From positions 218,843-282,842 of the forward strand of contig NZ_JAMGBG010000019.1 in the NCBI RefSeq assembly GCF_023516595.1: a stretch of DNA of 64,000 bases, given 5' to 3'. Made by a program: the position numbers and the translations under genes. Below, piece after piece: positions 36,111 to 44,581 of this stretch. Position 1 is the first letter of the stretch. Each line of letters opens with the position of its first letter. The stretch is from Streptomyces neyagawaensis. Its GTDB lineage: Bacteria; Actinomycetota; Actinomycetes; Streptomycetales; Streptomycetaceae. The notes beneath the pieces are model-generated. The model was not told where the DNA came from and did not search any database. It was given only the letters and a program-made list of their open reading frames with translations.

Positions 36111-37868
36111 TCAACTGGCGCACTTTTCCTTGTCCGCCGTGTTCTTCTCGACGTCCAGGTCCGCCGCCGACGACGAACCGCTGATCTTCACCCCGGCGCC
36201 CTTGAAGTCCTTGCCCAGGGTCAGCACCATCGCGGGCAGCCCCTGGGAGTTGGTCTCGCTGTTGCCCTCGCCGGGCTTGAGCGCGGACGCCGACAGACCC
36301 ATGAGGTCGGCCAGCTTGCGCGCCTGGTCGGCCTGGTCCGGGTCGTACTCGAGAGTCGTCTTCGACAACGTCTTGCCCGCGTTGCCGAGTTGGCTGGACT
36401 TCGTCACGCCGACATCATTCTGCAGCCAGTTGAGAGTGGCCTGTGCGCTGCCGGCCTCGGCACCGCCGTTGTAGACGTTGACCCGGACCTCGGAGGCGTC
36501 GGCACGCTTGCCCTTGAGCTTGGCGGCCTGCTTCTCCTTGGCCTTCTTCTTCACGTCGCTGAGCGAGACGTCGTCGCGGATGGTCTCGAACAACTGCTCC
36601 GCCTTGCCCGGCATCGGCAGCACGGTCGCGCCGTCGGTGTTGTCGACGACGGGCACCGTGGTGAAGGTGATGTTCTTCGTGTTCACCTTGCCGACCTCCT
36701 GGCCGAGCGAGGCCAGCTTCTTGATGTCGGTGATCTTGTCGTCGACGGAGAGGGCCTTCGTGGCCGCCTCCGCCAGGTCGATGACCTTGCCCGGGTCGGT
36801 GAGGGTGTCCTCGGACTTCATCTGGCGGATCATCGAGCTGAGGAACTGCTGCTGCAGCTCGATCCGGCTCAGGTCGCTGCCGAGGCCCACGCTGTACCGG
36901 GTGCGCAGGAACGCCAGCGCCTGCTCGCCCTGGATGGTGTGCTTGCCCTCGGAGAGGTCCAGCTTGGACTTGGAGTCCTTGATGGGCTTGGCGAGGCAGA
37001 CCTCGACGCCGCCGATCGCCGTGGAGAGCGTCTTCACGGCGTTGAAGTCGGCGACCATGAAGTGGTCGGGCTTGATCCCGGTCAGCTCGGTGACCGTGCG
37101 CATGGTGCAGCTCGGGGTGCGGTCGTACTGTCCGAGGCTCGTGTTGAACCGGACGTTCGGCGTGCCCGGGATGTTCTTCTGGGAGCCGTCCTCCTGCGTG
37201 GTCAGGCAGTCAGGGACGTCCACGATCATGTCGCGCGGGATGCTCATCGCGGTCGCGTTCGAACGGTCCTTGGAGACATGCAGCAGGATCGTGGTGTCGG
37301 CGTGGCCGACGCTGTCCTTGTCGCCGTAGCTGCCGTTGCCCGCGCCGGTCCGCTTGTCGGTGCCGATCACCAGCAGGTTGATCGCCCGGTCCTTGCTGAA
37401 GCCGCCGGTGCCGGCGCCGTCGTCCGAGATCTTCTGGATGTTGTTGTTGAGGTGCTGGTAGTAGAGGTAGGCCGCGCCGCTCACGCCCACCAGCACGAAG
37501 GCCAGCGTGCCGCCCGTCCACACCAGGATCCGCTTGCCCGTCGACTTCTTGGGCTTCGCCTTGGTCCTACCCCGGCCGCCACGGCGGCCCGGCAGCGGGT
37601 CCTCCTCGGGCGTGCCCCGCCGACGCCGGGGTCCCGGCAGCGTGTCGGGGATCTCCCGGGTGTCCGTGCCCGCCGACGCGGAGCGCGTGGATGCGCCCGC
37701 CGTCACCTTGGCCTCTGCCCTGGCGGGCGCCGCCCGGCGCGGCCGCGGCACCGCCGACTGCGGTGCGGAAGGACTCAGTCGCAGTTCGTATTCACCGGTG
37801 TTCGGGTTGAGTACCCACTGGTCTGCGGGATCGATGTCTTCCGCCCGCCCACGGCCTTGCGCGTCCAC
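36111..37868 (-). CDS. LCP family wall-polymer ligase 4 with LytR_C domain
   Basis: 585 residues, GTG start with GGAGGA upstream. A cytoplasmic N-terminus begins with a motif (DPADQWVLNPNTGEYELRL) that recurs in streptomycete LCP proteins. The transmembrane helix is at 114-136. The LCP domain includes NLLVIGTDKRTG, ADTTILLHVSKDRSN, AMSIPRDMIVDVP, FNTSLGQYDRTPSCTMRTV and FLRTRYSVGLGSDLSRIELQQ. LytR_C starts near residue 440 (VRVNVYNGGAEAGSAQ). It is probably the housekeeping-length member of this group. The last residues (KEKCAS) carry a lone cysteine. Confidence 0.92.
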   Translation of the reverse strand: MDAQGRGRAEDIDPADQWVLNPNTGEYELRLSPSAPQSAVPRPRRAAPARAEAKVTAGASTRSASAGTDTREIPDTLPGPRRRRGTPEEDPLPGRRGGRGRTKAKPKKSTGKRILVWTGGTLAFVLVGVSGAAYLYYQHLNNNIQKISDDGAGTGGFSKDRAINLLVIGTDKRTGAGNGSYGDKDSVGHADTTILLHVSKDRSNATAMSIPRDMIVDVPDCLTTQEDGSQKNIPGTPNVRFNTSLGQYDRTPSCTMRTVTELTGIKPDHFMVADFNAVKTLSTAIGGVEVCLAKPIKDSKSKLDLSEGKHTIQGEQALAFLRTRYSVGLGSDLSRIELQQQFLSSMIRQMKSEDTLTDPGKVIDLAEAATKALSVDDKITDIKKLASLGQEVGKVNTKNITFTTVPVVDNTDGATVLPMPGKAEQLFETIRDDVSLSDVKKKAKEKQAAKLKGKRADASEVRVNVYNGGAEAGSAQATLNWLQNDVGVTKSSQLGNAGKTLSKTTLEYDPDQADQARKLADLMGLSASALKPGEGNSETNSQGLPAMVLTLGKDFKGAGVKISGSSSAADLDVEKNTADKEKCAS

Positions 37869-38038
37869 GGTTGTCTGATTCCTCCGTCGGGGCCACGCGG
37901 CGCCTTCCCCCTCAAAAGACGCTCGGGTCTCGCTGCAAGTGGTGCGTGACCGAGAAGGCCTGCCCCACCGGATCGCTCACACTAGCCGCACGATCAGGCG
38001 TCAAGCGACGGCGGTGACAAATTGCACGTCCCTACATG

Positions 38039-38053
38039 TGGGCAATCTGCCCA
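38039..38053. promoter_or_regulatory. Palindrome in the LCP 4 upstream region
   Basis: TGGGCA-ATC-TGCCCA, perfect six-base arms, inside the AT-richest part (38020-38095) of the space between LCP 5 and LCP 4. A candidate operator or part of the LCP 4 promoter region. Confidence 0.4.
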
Positions 38054-38113
38054 TTTCCTAGAGCATTTGTTCCTCGTGTTGACGTGCGTTTTACCTGCGG
38101 GGACCCGGTCCGG

Positions 38114-39310
38114 TCACTCGCAGGCCCCTTCGGCGGCCGTGCGACCGCGAAAAGTGGGCACCGGATCGGGGGTGAGAGAAGAGCCGTCCGAGAGCGCGTC
38201 CGCATGTCCTTCGGGTCCCCCTTCCGGGAGTTCCCGGGCCACGGCCACGGGTGCGTCGGAACGCAGCCGGGCGAAAAGCCGGTGTGCCGCCGGCTCGACG
38301 AGCTCGTCACGATTGGCGTTCTGTGCGTACGACTTCCTGGGAACGGTCAGGAATTGCACCCTTTCCATGGGAATGCCGCGCATCCCGCGGACGAGGTCGT
38401 AGAGACCGCGCAGACTCGCCAGACCGGGGTCGGTGGTGAGTGAGGACGTGGCCGCGTCCAGGACCGGATAGAGCTTCACCGGATTCAGCAGGACGCCGTT
38501 GCTGCGCACCTTCGCGGCCAGCGCCGCGAGGAAGCGCTGCTGGCGGTCCATCCGTTCGGTGTCGCTGCCGTCGCCCAGCGTCTTGCGGGCCCGCACATAG
38601 CCGAGCGCCTGCTCGCCGTTCAGTGTCACCCTGCCCGCGGGCAGCCGGAGCTTGGCGGCCTTGTCGCGGATGGGGGCCTCGACGCACACCTCGACGCCGT
38701 CCACGGCGTCCACCATCTCCTTGAAGCCGCTGAAGTCCACGACGACGTGGTGGTCGATGCGGATGTCGGTCATCTTCTCGACCGTCCGGATGGTGCAGGC
38801 CGAACCCCCGGCCTGGAAGGCGTAGTTGAACATCGCGAAGGTCGGTTCGGACCGGGTGCCGTCCGCCCTGCGGCAGCCGGGCACGTCCACCATCAGGTCC
38901 CTCGGCAGGGACACCGCCGTCGCGCTGCGCCGGTCGGCCGCCAGGTGCAGCAGGATGGTCGTGTCCGACCGCTCAGTGCCGGAGTCCCGCCCGTATCTGC
39001 CGTTCTCGTTCCCCGACCGGGAGTCCGACCCGATCATCAGGATGTTCTGCGCGTCCCGCACCAGCGCGGTCGGCCGCTCCCGCTCGTACCGGGCCAGCTC
39101 GTCCGCCGCCGTCTGGTCCGACGTGATGTTCCCGTCCAGCTTCCGGTAGGCGGCCCACCCCACCGCCATGCCCCCGAGCAGCATCGTCGCGGCGCCCGCC
39201 GCGGTCCAGCGCAGCCACCGCCGCCGACGGCGGCGCAGAAGCCCGTCCCCGGTGGCGGAACCACCCGCACCGGGCCCGAGCACCCCCGTCCTGCCTCCGG
39301 CGTCGTTCAC
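38114..39310 (-). CDS. LCP family wall-polymer ligase 5
   Basis: 398 residues. Short cytoplasmic N-terminus ending in a run of arginines, transmembrane helix 34-54, then an LCP domain: NILMIGSDSRSGNENG, SDTTILLHLAADRRS, AVSLPRDLMVDVPGC, FNYAFQAGGSACTIRTVE and YVRARKTLGDGSDTERMDRQQ. It lacks the LytR_C domain, so in layout it resembles LCP 1. The three genes LCP 5, 4 and 3 are in tandem but separated by 245-325 bases, so each probably has its own promoter. Confidence 0.92.
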   Translation of the reverse strand: MNDAGGRTGVLGPGAGGSATGDGLLRRRRRRWLRWTAAGAATMLLGGMAVGWAAYRKLDGNITSDQTAADELARYERERPTALVRDAQNILMIGSDSRSGNENGRYGRDSGTERSDTTILLHLAADRRSATAVSLPRDLMVDVPGCRRADGTRSEPTFAMFNYAFQAGGSACTIRTVEKMTDIRIDHHVVVDFSGFKEMVDAVDGVEVCVEAPIRDKAAKLRLPAGRVTLNGEQALGYVRARKTLGDGSDTERMDRQQRFLAALAAKVRSNGVLLNPVKLYPVLDAATSSLTTDPGLASLRGLYDLVRGMRGIPMERVQFLTVPRKSYAQNANRDELVEPAAHRLFARLRSDAPVAVARELPEGGPEGHADALSDGSSLTPDPVPTFRGRTAAEGACE

Positions 39311-39412
39311 TGTCGGCCACCCCTCACGGCGTACGAGGTACGAGCGAGCTGTGCTCCTACGACGATGGCGCGAGAGGGGGCGCGGGGGCGGCCGGGGGTA
39401 GGCCGAACGGGG

Positions 39413-39523
39413 GACGGGGCCGGTGGCTTGCGGCCCGCCGACGGGGACGGGAGCTGTGGTCCGAGGCCCTCCGACGGGGCCGGTGGCCCGCCGGAGGGGA
39501 CGGCGGCTGCGGTCCGAGGCCCG
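39413..39523. repeat. Imperfect tandem repeat of about 60 bp
   Basis: Two units start at 39413 and 39473 with GACGGGGCCGGTGGC and each end with GGTCCGAGGCCC. The second is about seven bases shorter. The repeat abuts the stop codon of the TIGR03089 gene. Confidence 0.6.
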
Positions 39524-40279
39524 CTAGCGTGCGACGGCCGTGACGCGCTCGCTCTCGACGCGCTTGGCCAGCGCGTCCTCCGCCAGTTGGTCCAGGTGCC
39601 GGCACAGCACCACGGAACCCCCGGTCGCCAGCGGCCCGTACAGGCCCGCCAGCAGGCCCTCCCATGTGTCGTAGCCCGCTCCGGACAGCAGCCGCGACCC
39701 CGGCCCCGTGAGCCCGAGGTCGCCCGCCTCGGCGCGTGCCCGTTCCACGACCTCCGCGCCGCTGAACTCGCGCCCGGCCACGATCAGCGCCGGCTCCTCG
39801 GGGTCCACGGGCGCGAACGGCGCGAACCGGTCCCCCTGCGAGGGCACCTCCACGGCGTAGTCCGCGAAACCCGCCGGGGTCTGCGGGAACCTCCCGCCGA
39901 GCGGCCGCAGCGCGAGGGCGACCCGCTCCCCGGAGCAGGCCCGGGCCTCCTCCAGGGTGTCCGGCCCGCTCACCACGAGATCGGCCGCGCCGGGGTCCCC
40001 GGCGACATCGGCGACGACACCCACCGACGAGCACGCCAGCAGCCACACCGCCGTCTGCCAGTGCGCGGGCAGCAGCAGCGCGAGCCGGTCGCCGGGCTCC
40101 GCGGCCAGGTCGCCCTGGAGCAGATTCGCCGTCTTGGCCACCCAATTGGCGAAGGTGGCCACGGACAATTCGACGCGTTCGCCCGTGGCGTCGTCGTAGA
40201 AGGTCACCAGGGGGCGCGCGGGGTCCGCGGCGAGCGCGGATCGCAGCAGGTCGGCAGGGGTGCGATCGGTGGCGTTCAT
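39524..40279 (-). CDS. TIGR03089-family protein (acyl-CoA-synthetase-like N-terminal fragment)
   Basis: 251 residues resembling the N-terminal half of an AMP-forming acyl-CoA synthetase: VTFYDDATGERVELSVATFANWVAKTAN and GDRLALLLPAHWQTAVWLLACSSVG. It stops before the usual adenylation motifs and is not a broken gene, because this short form is a conserved actinobacterial family (TIGR03089). In mycobacteria it also sits beside an LCP gene. Start chosen at MNATDRTPAD; no ribosome site is obvious. Activity unknown; it may bind an adenylate or act as a partner. Confidence 0.82.
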   Translation of the reverse strand: MNATDRTPADLLRSALAADPARPLVTFYDDATGERVELSVATFANWVAKTANLLQGDLAAEPGDRLALLLPAHWQTAVWLLACSSVGVVADVAGDPGAADLVVSGPDTLEEARACSGERVALALRPLGGRFPQTPAGFADYAVEVPSQGDRFAPFAPVDPEEPALIVAGREFSGAEVVERARAEAGDLGLTGPGSRLLSGAGYDTWEGLLAGLYGPLATGGSVVLCRHLDQLAEDALAKRVESERVTAVAR

Positions 40280-40416
40280 CCGCGTAAGCGTACGCGGGGC
40301 CGGGCGCGGGGCGGGTGCGGGGCGAAGCGGAGGGGCCACCGGTTCGGCCCAGTGCCACCCACCGGTTCGGCGGAGCGGAGCCGACGGTCCGTCAGTTCCG
40401 CGATGGACAGATATGT

Positions 40417-41898
40417 ATGACTATGTCCAAGATCGGGCGTATGCGTAGCTCTCGTTTCCTCGCCTCCTCGATCGGTGTCGCCTGCGCTGCGGTCCTCGCC
40501 CTCCCCGCCGCGCTGCCCGCCGCGGCCGCGACCCCCGCCCCGGCCCTCGACACCTCCGCCTCCGAACAGTCCGCGACCTCCGCACAAGCCGCCTCGGTCG
40601 GTGCCCCGGCCGTCGACAGAGCGACCGCATCGCCGTCCGGCCGCACCCAGTCGCTCCCCCTGGTCCCGCTCGCGACGGACCGCAGCCTTCCCCCGACCGC
40701 CGCCGAACAGGGCCTCGGGCGCCGCGACGTACGGTCCTTCTCGCTGGTCGGTGTCGTGTGGGACGACCCCGACACCGAACTGCACGGCCGCGTCCAGGTC
40801 CGCGCCCGTGCGCGCGGCACCACCCACTGGTCCGGCTGGCAGGACGTCGAGACCCACAACCACGAGCACGCCGCCGACCCGGACACCGCCGAACGCGCCT
40901 CCAGCCGGGTCCGCGGCTCCACCGCCCCGCTCTGGGTCGGCGAGTCCGACGGCGTCGAGGTCCGCGTACGGGCCGAGGTCAGCGGTCGTACGGCCGCGCC
41001 GGGCGTCCAGACGCTCCCGGACGGCCTACGCCTCGAACTGGTCGACCCCGGCACCGGCGTCCCGGAGGCCGTGTCGACGCAGGCGACCACCCCGGGGGCC
41101 GGGCCGGCCGCCGACCCCCCGCCCGTCGGCACGCCCGTGGACGCCTCTCGGCTCGGCACGCTGACCGTGGAGTCCGCCGCCGCCTCCGCCGTCAACGCGG
41201 ACCTCGCGCCGCTCGGCGCCACCGTCATCCCGGCGTTGTCGCGCAAGGCGACGGAGGCCGGGCTGGCCGACCTGGAGCCGGGCATGAAGCCCTACATCGG
41301 GCCGCGTCCACGCATCGTCACGCGCCGCGGCTGGGGCGCCGACGAGAAGCTCCGCGAACGGGACTTCCTCTACACCAAGAAGGTCCAGGCGGCGTTCGTG
41401 CACCACACCGCCTCCGGCAACAACTACAGCTGTAACGAGGCGGCTTCCGTCATCCGCAGTATCTACCGCTACCACGTGGTGAGCAGTGGCTGGCGGGACA
41501 TCGGCTACAACTTCCTCGTCGACAAGTGCGGAAACATCTACGAGGGGCGCGCGGGTGGCGTAGCGAAGGCCGTCATGGGTGCCCACACCCTCGGTTTCAA
41601 CACGAACAGCATGGGGGTCGCGGTCATTGGCAGCTTCGGCAGCACCAATCCGCCCGCCGCCGCTGTGACGGGAATCGCGCAACTCACCGCCTGGAAACTC
41701 GGTCTTTACCGGGCGAACCCCAAGGGCAAGACGGATCTCATCTCCGGGGGTGGCAATCTGTACGCAAAAGGTAAGAAGGTACGACTGAACGTGATCTCCG
41801 GCCACCGTGACGGGTTCGCGACCGAGTGCCCGGGGGGGCGCCTTTACGGAAAGCTCGGTACGACCCGCTCGGAAGCCGCCCGGTACCAAGGGCGGTAG
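40417..41898 (+). CDS. Secreted N-acetylmuramoyl-L-alanine amidase (PGRP/amidase_2 type)
   Basis: Cleaves the amide bond between muramic acid and the stem peptide in the wall. 493 residues: signal peptide (about 1-40, ending PAAAA), an N-terminal region of about 250 residues including a beta-domain typical of streptomycete amidases (SFSLVGVVWDDPDTELHGRV), then the peptidoglycan-recognition amidase domain. RRGWGADEKLRERD begins it, FVHHTASGNNY gives the first zinc ligand, RDIGYNFLVDKCGNIYEGR follows, and ISGHRDGFATECPGG holds the second histidine and the cysteine ligand. ATG 40417 or 40423 may be used. The gene is divergent from the TIGR03089 gene. Confidence 0.9.
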   Translation: MTMSKIGRMRSSRFLASSIGVACAAVLALPAALPAAAATPAPALDTSASEQSATSAQAASVGAPAVDRATASPSGRTQSLPLVPLATDRSLPPTAAEQGLGRRDVRSFSLVGVVWDDPDTELHGRVQVRARARGTTHWSGWQDVETHNHEHAADPDTAERASSRVRGSTAPLWVGESDGVEVRVRAEVSGRTAAPGVQTLPDGLRLELVDPGTGVPEAVSTQATTPGAGPAADPPPVGTPVDASRLGTLTVESAAASAVNADLAPLGATVIPALSRKATEAGLADLEPGMKPYIGPRPRIVTRRGWGADEKLRERDFLYTKKVQAAFVHHTASGNNYSCNEAASVIRSIYRYHVVSSGWRDIGYNFLVDKCGNIYEGRAGGVAKAVMGAHTLGFNTNSMGVAVIGSFGSTNPPAAAVTGIAQLTAWKLGLYRANPKGKTDLISGGGNLYAKGKKVRLNVISGHRDGFATECPGGRLYGKLGTTRSEAARYQGR

Positions 41899-42024
41899 GA
41901 CAGCGGCAGGTTGAAGGGGAACCAGGGGCGCCACCGCCCCGACCGCACACCGGTGAGCCGGCCGGAGGCCACCGCACGGCAGCACAGCAAGGCCGGGGGC
42001 ACGCCCGCCGTGTCCCCGCGCAAC

Positions 42025-42060
42025 ACCCCGCCGACCTGCGAAGTGGCAGACCGGCGGGGT
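42025..42060 (+). terminator. Possible terminator after the amidase gene
   Basis: ACCCCGCCG (42025-42033) and CGGCGGGGT (42052-42060) with an 18-base loop, about 130 bases after the amidase stop. Moderate stem, long loop. Confidence 0.4.
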
Positions 42061-42154
42061 TCCGCACGTCCATGAAGGCGCCCTCGAACGGTCTGCATAC
42101 ACTGGCCGGCCGAAAGACAGTTCGGCCGGTCCCGGCAGGAAGCAGAGACGACAG

Positions 42155-43246
42155 GTGACAGAAGCGATCCTCCTGGTCGGCGGCAGAGGCACCCGACTGC
42201 GTCCGCTCACGGTGCACACTCCGAAGCCCATGCTCCCGGCGGCCGGAGTCCCTTTCCTCACACACCAACTGGCGCGGGCGAGAGCGGCGGGCGTCGACCA
42301 CATCGTCCTCGCCACCTCCTATCTGGCCGAGGTCTTCGAACCCCACTTCGGCGACGGCTCCGCCCTCGGCCTCCACCTCGAGTACGTCACGGAAGAGGAG
42401 CCCCTCGGCACGGGCGGCGCCATCCGCAACGCGGCCGCACACCTCCACTCCGCCCCCGAGGACCCCGTCCTCGTCTTCAACGGCGACATCCTCACCGGCC
42501 TGGACATCCGCCGCCTCGTCGGCACACACCGGACGACCGGAGCGGACGTCTCGCTCCATCTGACCCAGGTGACCGACCCGCGCGCCTACGGTCTCGTCCC
42601 CACCGACGAGACGGGCCGCGTCCTCGCCTTCCTGGAGAAGCCGCAGACGCCCGAGGAGATCGTCACCGACCAGATCAACGCGGGGGCGTACGTCTTCCGC
42701 CGCTCGGTCATCGACACGATCCCGGCGGGCCGCCCGGTCTCGGTGGAACGCGAGACGTTCCCGGACCTGCTGGCGGCGGGCGCCCACCTCCAGGGCATGG
42801 TCGACTCCACGTACTGGCTGGACCTCGGCACCCCCGCGGCCTTCGTCCGCGGCTCCGCCGACCTCGTCCTCGGCCGCGCCCCGTCCCCGGCGGTGCCCGG
42901 CCGCTGCGGCGACCGTCTCGTCCTGCCCACCGCCCGGGTGGCCGGCGACGCCAAGCTCACCGGCGGCACGGTCGTCGGCGAGGGCGCGTTCGTCGGCGAG
43001 GGCGCGCGGGTCTTCGGCAGCACGGTTCTCGCGGGCGCCGTCGTCGAACCCGGCGCGGTCATCACCGACTCCCTGATCGGCGCCCGGGCCCGCATCGGCG
43101 AACGCTCCGTCCTCACGGGCACGGTCGTCGGAGACGGCGCGGTCATCGGCGCGGACAACGAACTCCGTGCCGGGGTAAGGGTCTGGTGCGACGCCCAGAT
43201 CCCCACGGGGGCGCTCCGCTTCTCGTCGGACGAGGGCGCCCAGTAG
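42155..43246 (+). CDS. manC: Mannose-1-phosphate guanylyltransferase
   Basis: Makes GDP-mannose from mannose-1-phosphate and GTP for protein O-mannosylation and wall lipids. 363 residues. The nucleotidyltransferase signature is at the start (ILLVGGRGTRLRPLTVHTPK), followed by EEPLGTGGAIRNA, VFNGDILTG and AFLEKPQTPEEIVTDQINAG. From about residue 255 a left-handed beta-helix of hexapeptide repeats follows (GTVVGEGAFVGEGARVFG). GTG start with CAGGAAG upstream. ManB and ManA are encoded 12-16 kb downstream in this window. An alternative specificity (glucose-1-phosphate) is possible from sequence alone, but the gene order favours mannose. Confidence 0.87.
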   Translation: MTEAILLVGGRGTRLRPLTVHTPKPMLPAAGVPFLTHQLARARAAGVDHIVLATSYLAEVFEPHFGDGSALGLHLEYVTEEEPLGTGGAIRNAAAHLHSAPEDPVLVFNGDILTGLDIRRLVGTHRTTGADVSLHLTQVTDPRAYGLVPTDETGRVLAFLEKPQTPEEIVTDQINAGAYVFRRSVIDTIPAGRPVSVERETFPDLLAAGAHLQGMVDSTYWLDLGTPAAFVRGSADLVLGRAPSPAVPGRCGDRLVLPTARVAGDAKLTGGTVVGEGAFVGEGARVFGSTVLAGAVVEPGAVITDSLIGARARIGERSVLTGTVVGDGAVIGADNELRAGVRVWCDAQIPTGALRFSSDEGAQ

Positions 43247-43285
43247 CTCGGGGGCGCGCTGTTGGTTCGGCGGGTGCGGGTGGTG

Positions 43286-43425
43286 TGTGGCTGGTCGCGC
43301 AGTTCCCCGCGCCCCTGGAAAAGCAGGGGCCTGCGGCCCCGTGCTTTTCCGATGAAGGGCGGGCCGCAGGCCCGTTCCCTTCAGGGGCGCGGGGCGGTGA
43401 CATATGCGGCTCCGCCGCGTGGGCG
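43286..43425. repeat. Streptomyces-type intergenic palindromic repeat
   Basis: Nested inverted repeats: outer CCCCGCGCCCCTG (43305-43317) / CAGGGGCGCGGGG (43382-43394), inner GGGCCTGCGGCCC (43327-43339) / GGGCCGCAGGCCC (43361-43373). Preceded by CTGGTCGCGCAGTT. I recognise this wording from many streptomycete intergenic regions. It may end transcription of the two convergent genes. Confidence 0.75.
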
Positions 43426-43475
43426 CGACAAGCCCCCACTCACCCGCACCCGCCAACGCACCCCCCGGCCCGAGT

Positions 43476-44477
43476 TCATAGGCGCCCGATGTCCCAGCGA
43501 GGCATCTTCGGAGTCCTCCGCCCCGGCACCCGCCCCGACAGCAGAATGAACCGCGCCGCCCGATGCCGCTGCCCCGCATACGGCTCCAGCAGCGACAGCA
43601 TCACCGCGTCGTCCGCGTCCCGGTCGCCCGCCAGTGCGTAGCCCACGATCCCCGGCAGATGCACATCCCCCACGGTCACCTCGTCCGCCGCCCCGTGGCT
43701 GCGCTGCACCGTCTCCGCCGACGTCCACGGCCCGATCCCCGGCACCAGCTCCAGCCGTGCCCGCGCGTCCTGGGGTGACATCCCGACGGCCTCCTCCAGC
43801 CGCCCCGCCACCCGCACCGCCCGCAGGATCGTCGACGCCCGCTTGTTGTCGACCCCGGCCCGGTGCCACTCCCACGACGGGATCAACGCCCACTCGCGGG
43901 CCGTCGGCATCACGGACATGCCCGCGGGCGCGGGCCCCGGCGCCGGTTCCCCGAACTTCCGTACGAGCAGCCGCCACGCCCGGTACGCCTCGTCCGTCGT
44001 GACCTTCTGCTCCAGGATCGACGGGATCAGCGACTCCATCACCAGCCCGGTCCGCGTCAGCCGCAGTCCCGGACGCTGCCGCCAGGTCGCCGCCACGATC
44101 CGGTGCCGGGGCACGAACGCGTCGGGTTCGTCCGACGCCCCCAGCAGGGGCGGCAGTCGGTCGAGCAGCCACTCGCCGCCGGGACCCCAGGCCTCCGCCT
44201 CGACGGCCCCGCCGCGCACGGCGACCCTGAGGGTGCCGGCCCCGGCAGGTGTGCGGCAGACCCGCCACACGGCCCCGTCGGGGGTCGCCTTGAACGTCGG
44301 ATCGCCGGGCCCCCTCTTGAGCGGCCCGAGCACCAGCCCCAAATCGAACGGCCCCTCAGGCGTCCACGTCCGCCGAAGCCCCGGCGCGGGCGCGGGACGG
44401 GGCACCCCACCGGGCACCACGACATGCCCGCCTCGCACGGTCGTACGAGTAGGTCGGGGGGAGAAACGTCCGGCCAC
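43476..44477 (-). CDS. DNA-3-methyladenine glycosylase II-like (HhH-GPD) protein
   Basis: Base-excision repair enzyme likely to remove alkylated bases. 333 residues; the core lies in the second half. ESLIPSILEQKVTTDEAYRAWR begins the helical domain, LELVPGIGPWTSAETVQRSHG is the helix-hairpin-helix with its glycine loop, and DEVTVGDVHLPGIVGYAL carries the catalytic aspartate (GDVHL). The first 110 residues form a beta-domain as in AlkA. GTG start. The gene is alone between manC and the F420 genes. Confidence 0.87.
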   Translation of the reverse strand: MAGRFSPRPTRTTVRGGHVVVPGGVPRPAPAPGLRRTWTPEGPFDLGLVLGPLKRGPGDPTFKATPDGAVWRVCRTPAGAGTLRVAVRGGAVEAEAWGPGGEWLLDRLPPLLGASDEPDAFVPRHRIVAATWRQRPGLRLTRTGLVMESLIPSILEQKVTTDEAYRAWRLLVRKFGEPAPGPAPAGMSVMPTAREWALIPSWEWHRAGVDNKRASTILRAVRVAGRLEEAVGMSPQDARARLELVPGIGPWTSAETVQRSHGAADEVTVGDVHLPGIVGYALAGDRDADDAVMLSLLEPYAGQRHRAARFILLSGRVPGRRTPKMPRWDIGRL

Positions 44478-44581
44478 GGTGAGGTCCTAGGAAGCTATGG
44501 GGCGCCTTATGAGCATAGGAGGCGGTGGTTCCACCGAGGCCGAGAGCCCCCGGAGGCGGAGGCGGAGGCATCCGGCCCCCG

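Noticed and set aside
39524..40279. Truncated acyl-CoA synthetase pseudogene
   Set aside because: The short form is a conserved actinobacterial family with an intact frame and conserved neighbours, so it is not a broken gene.
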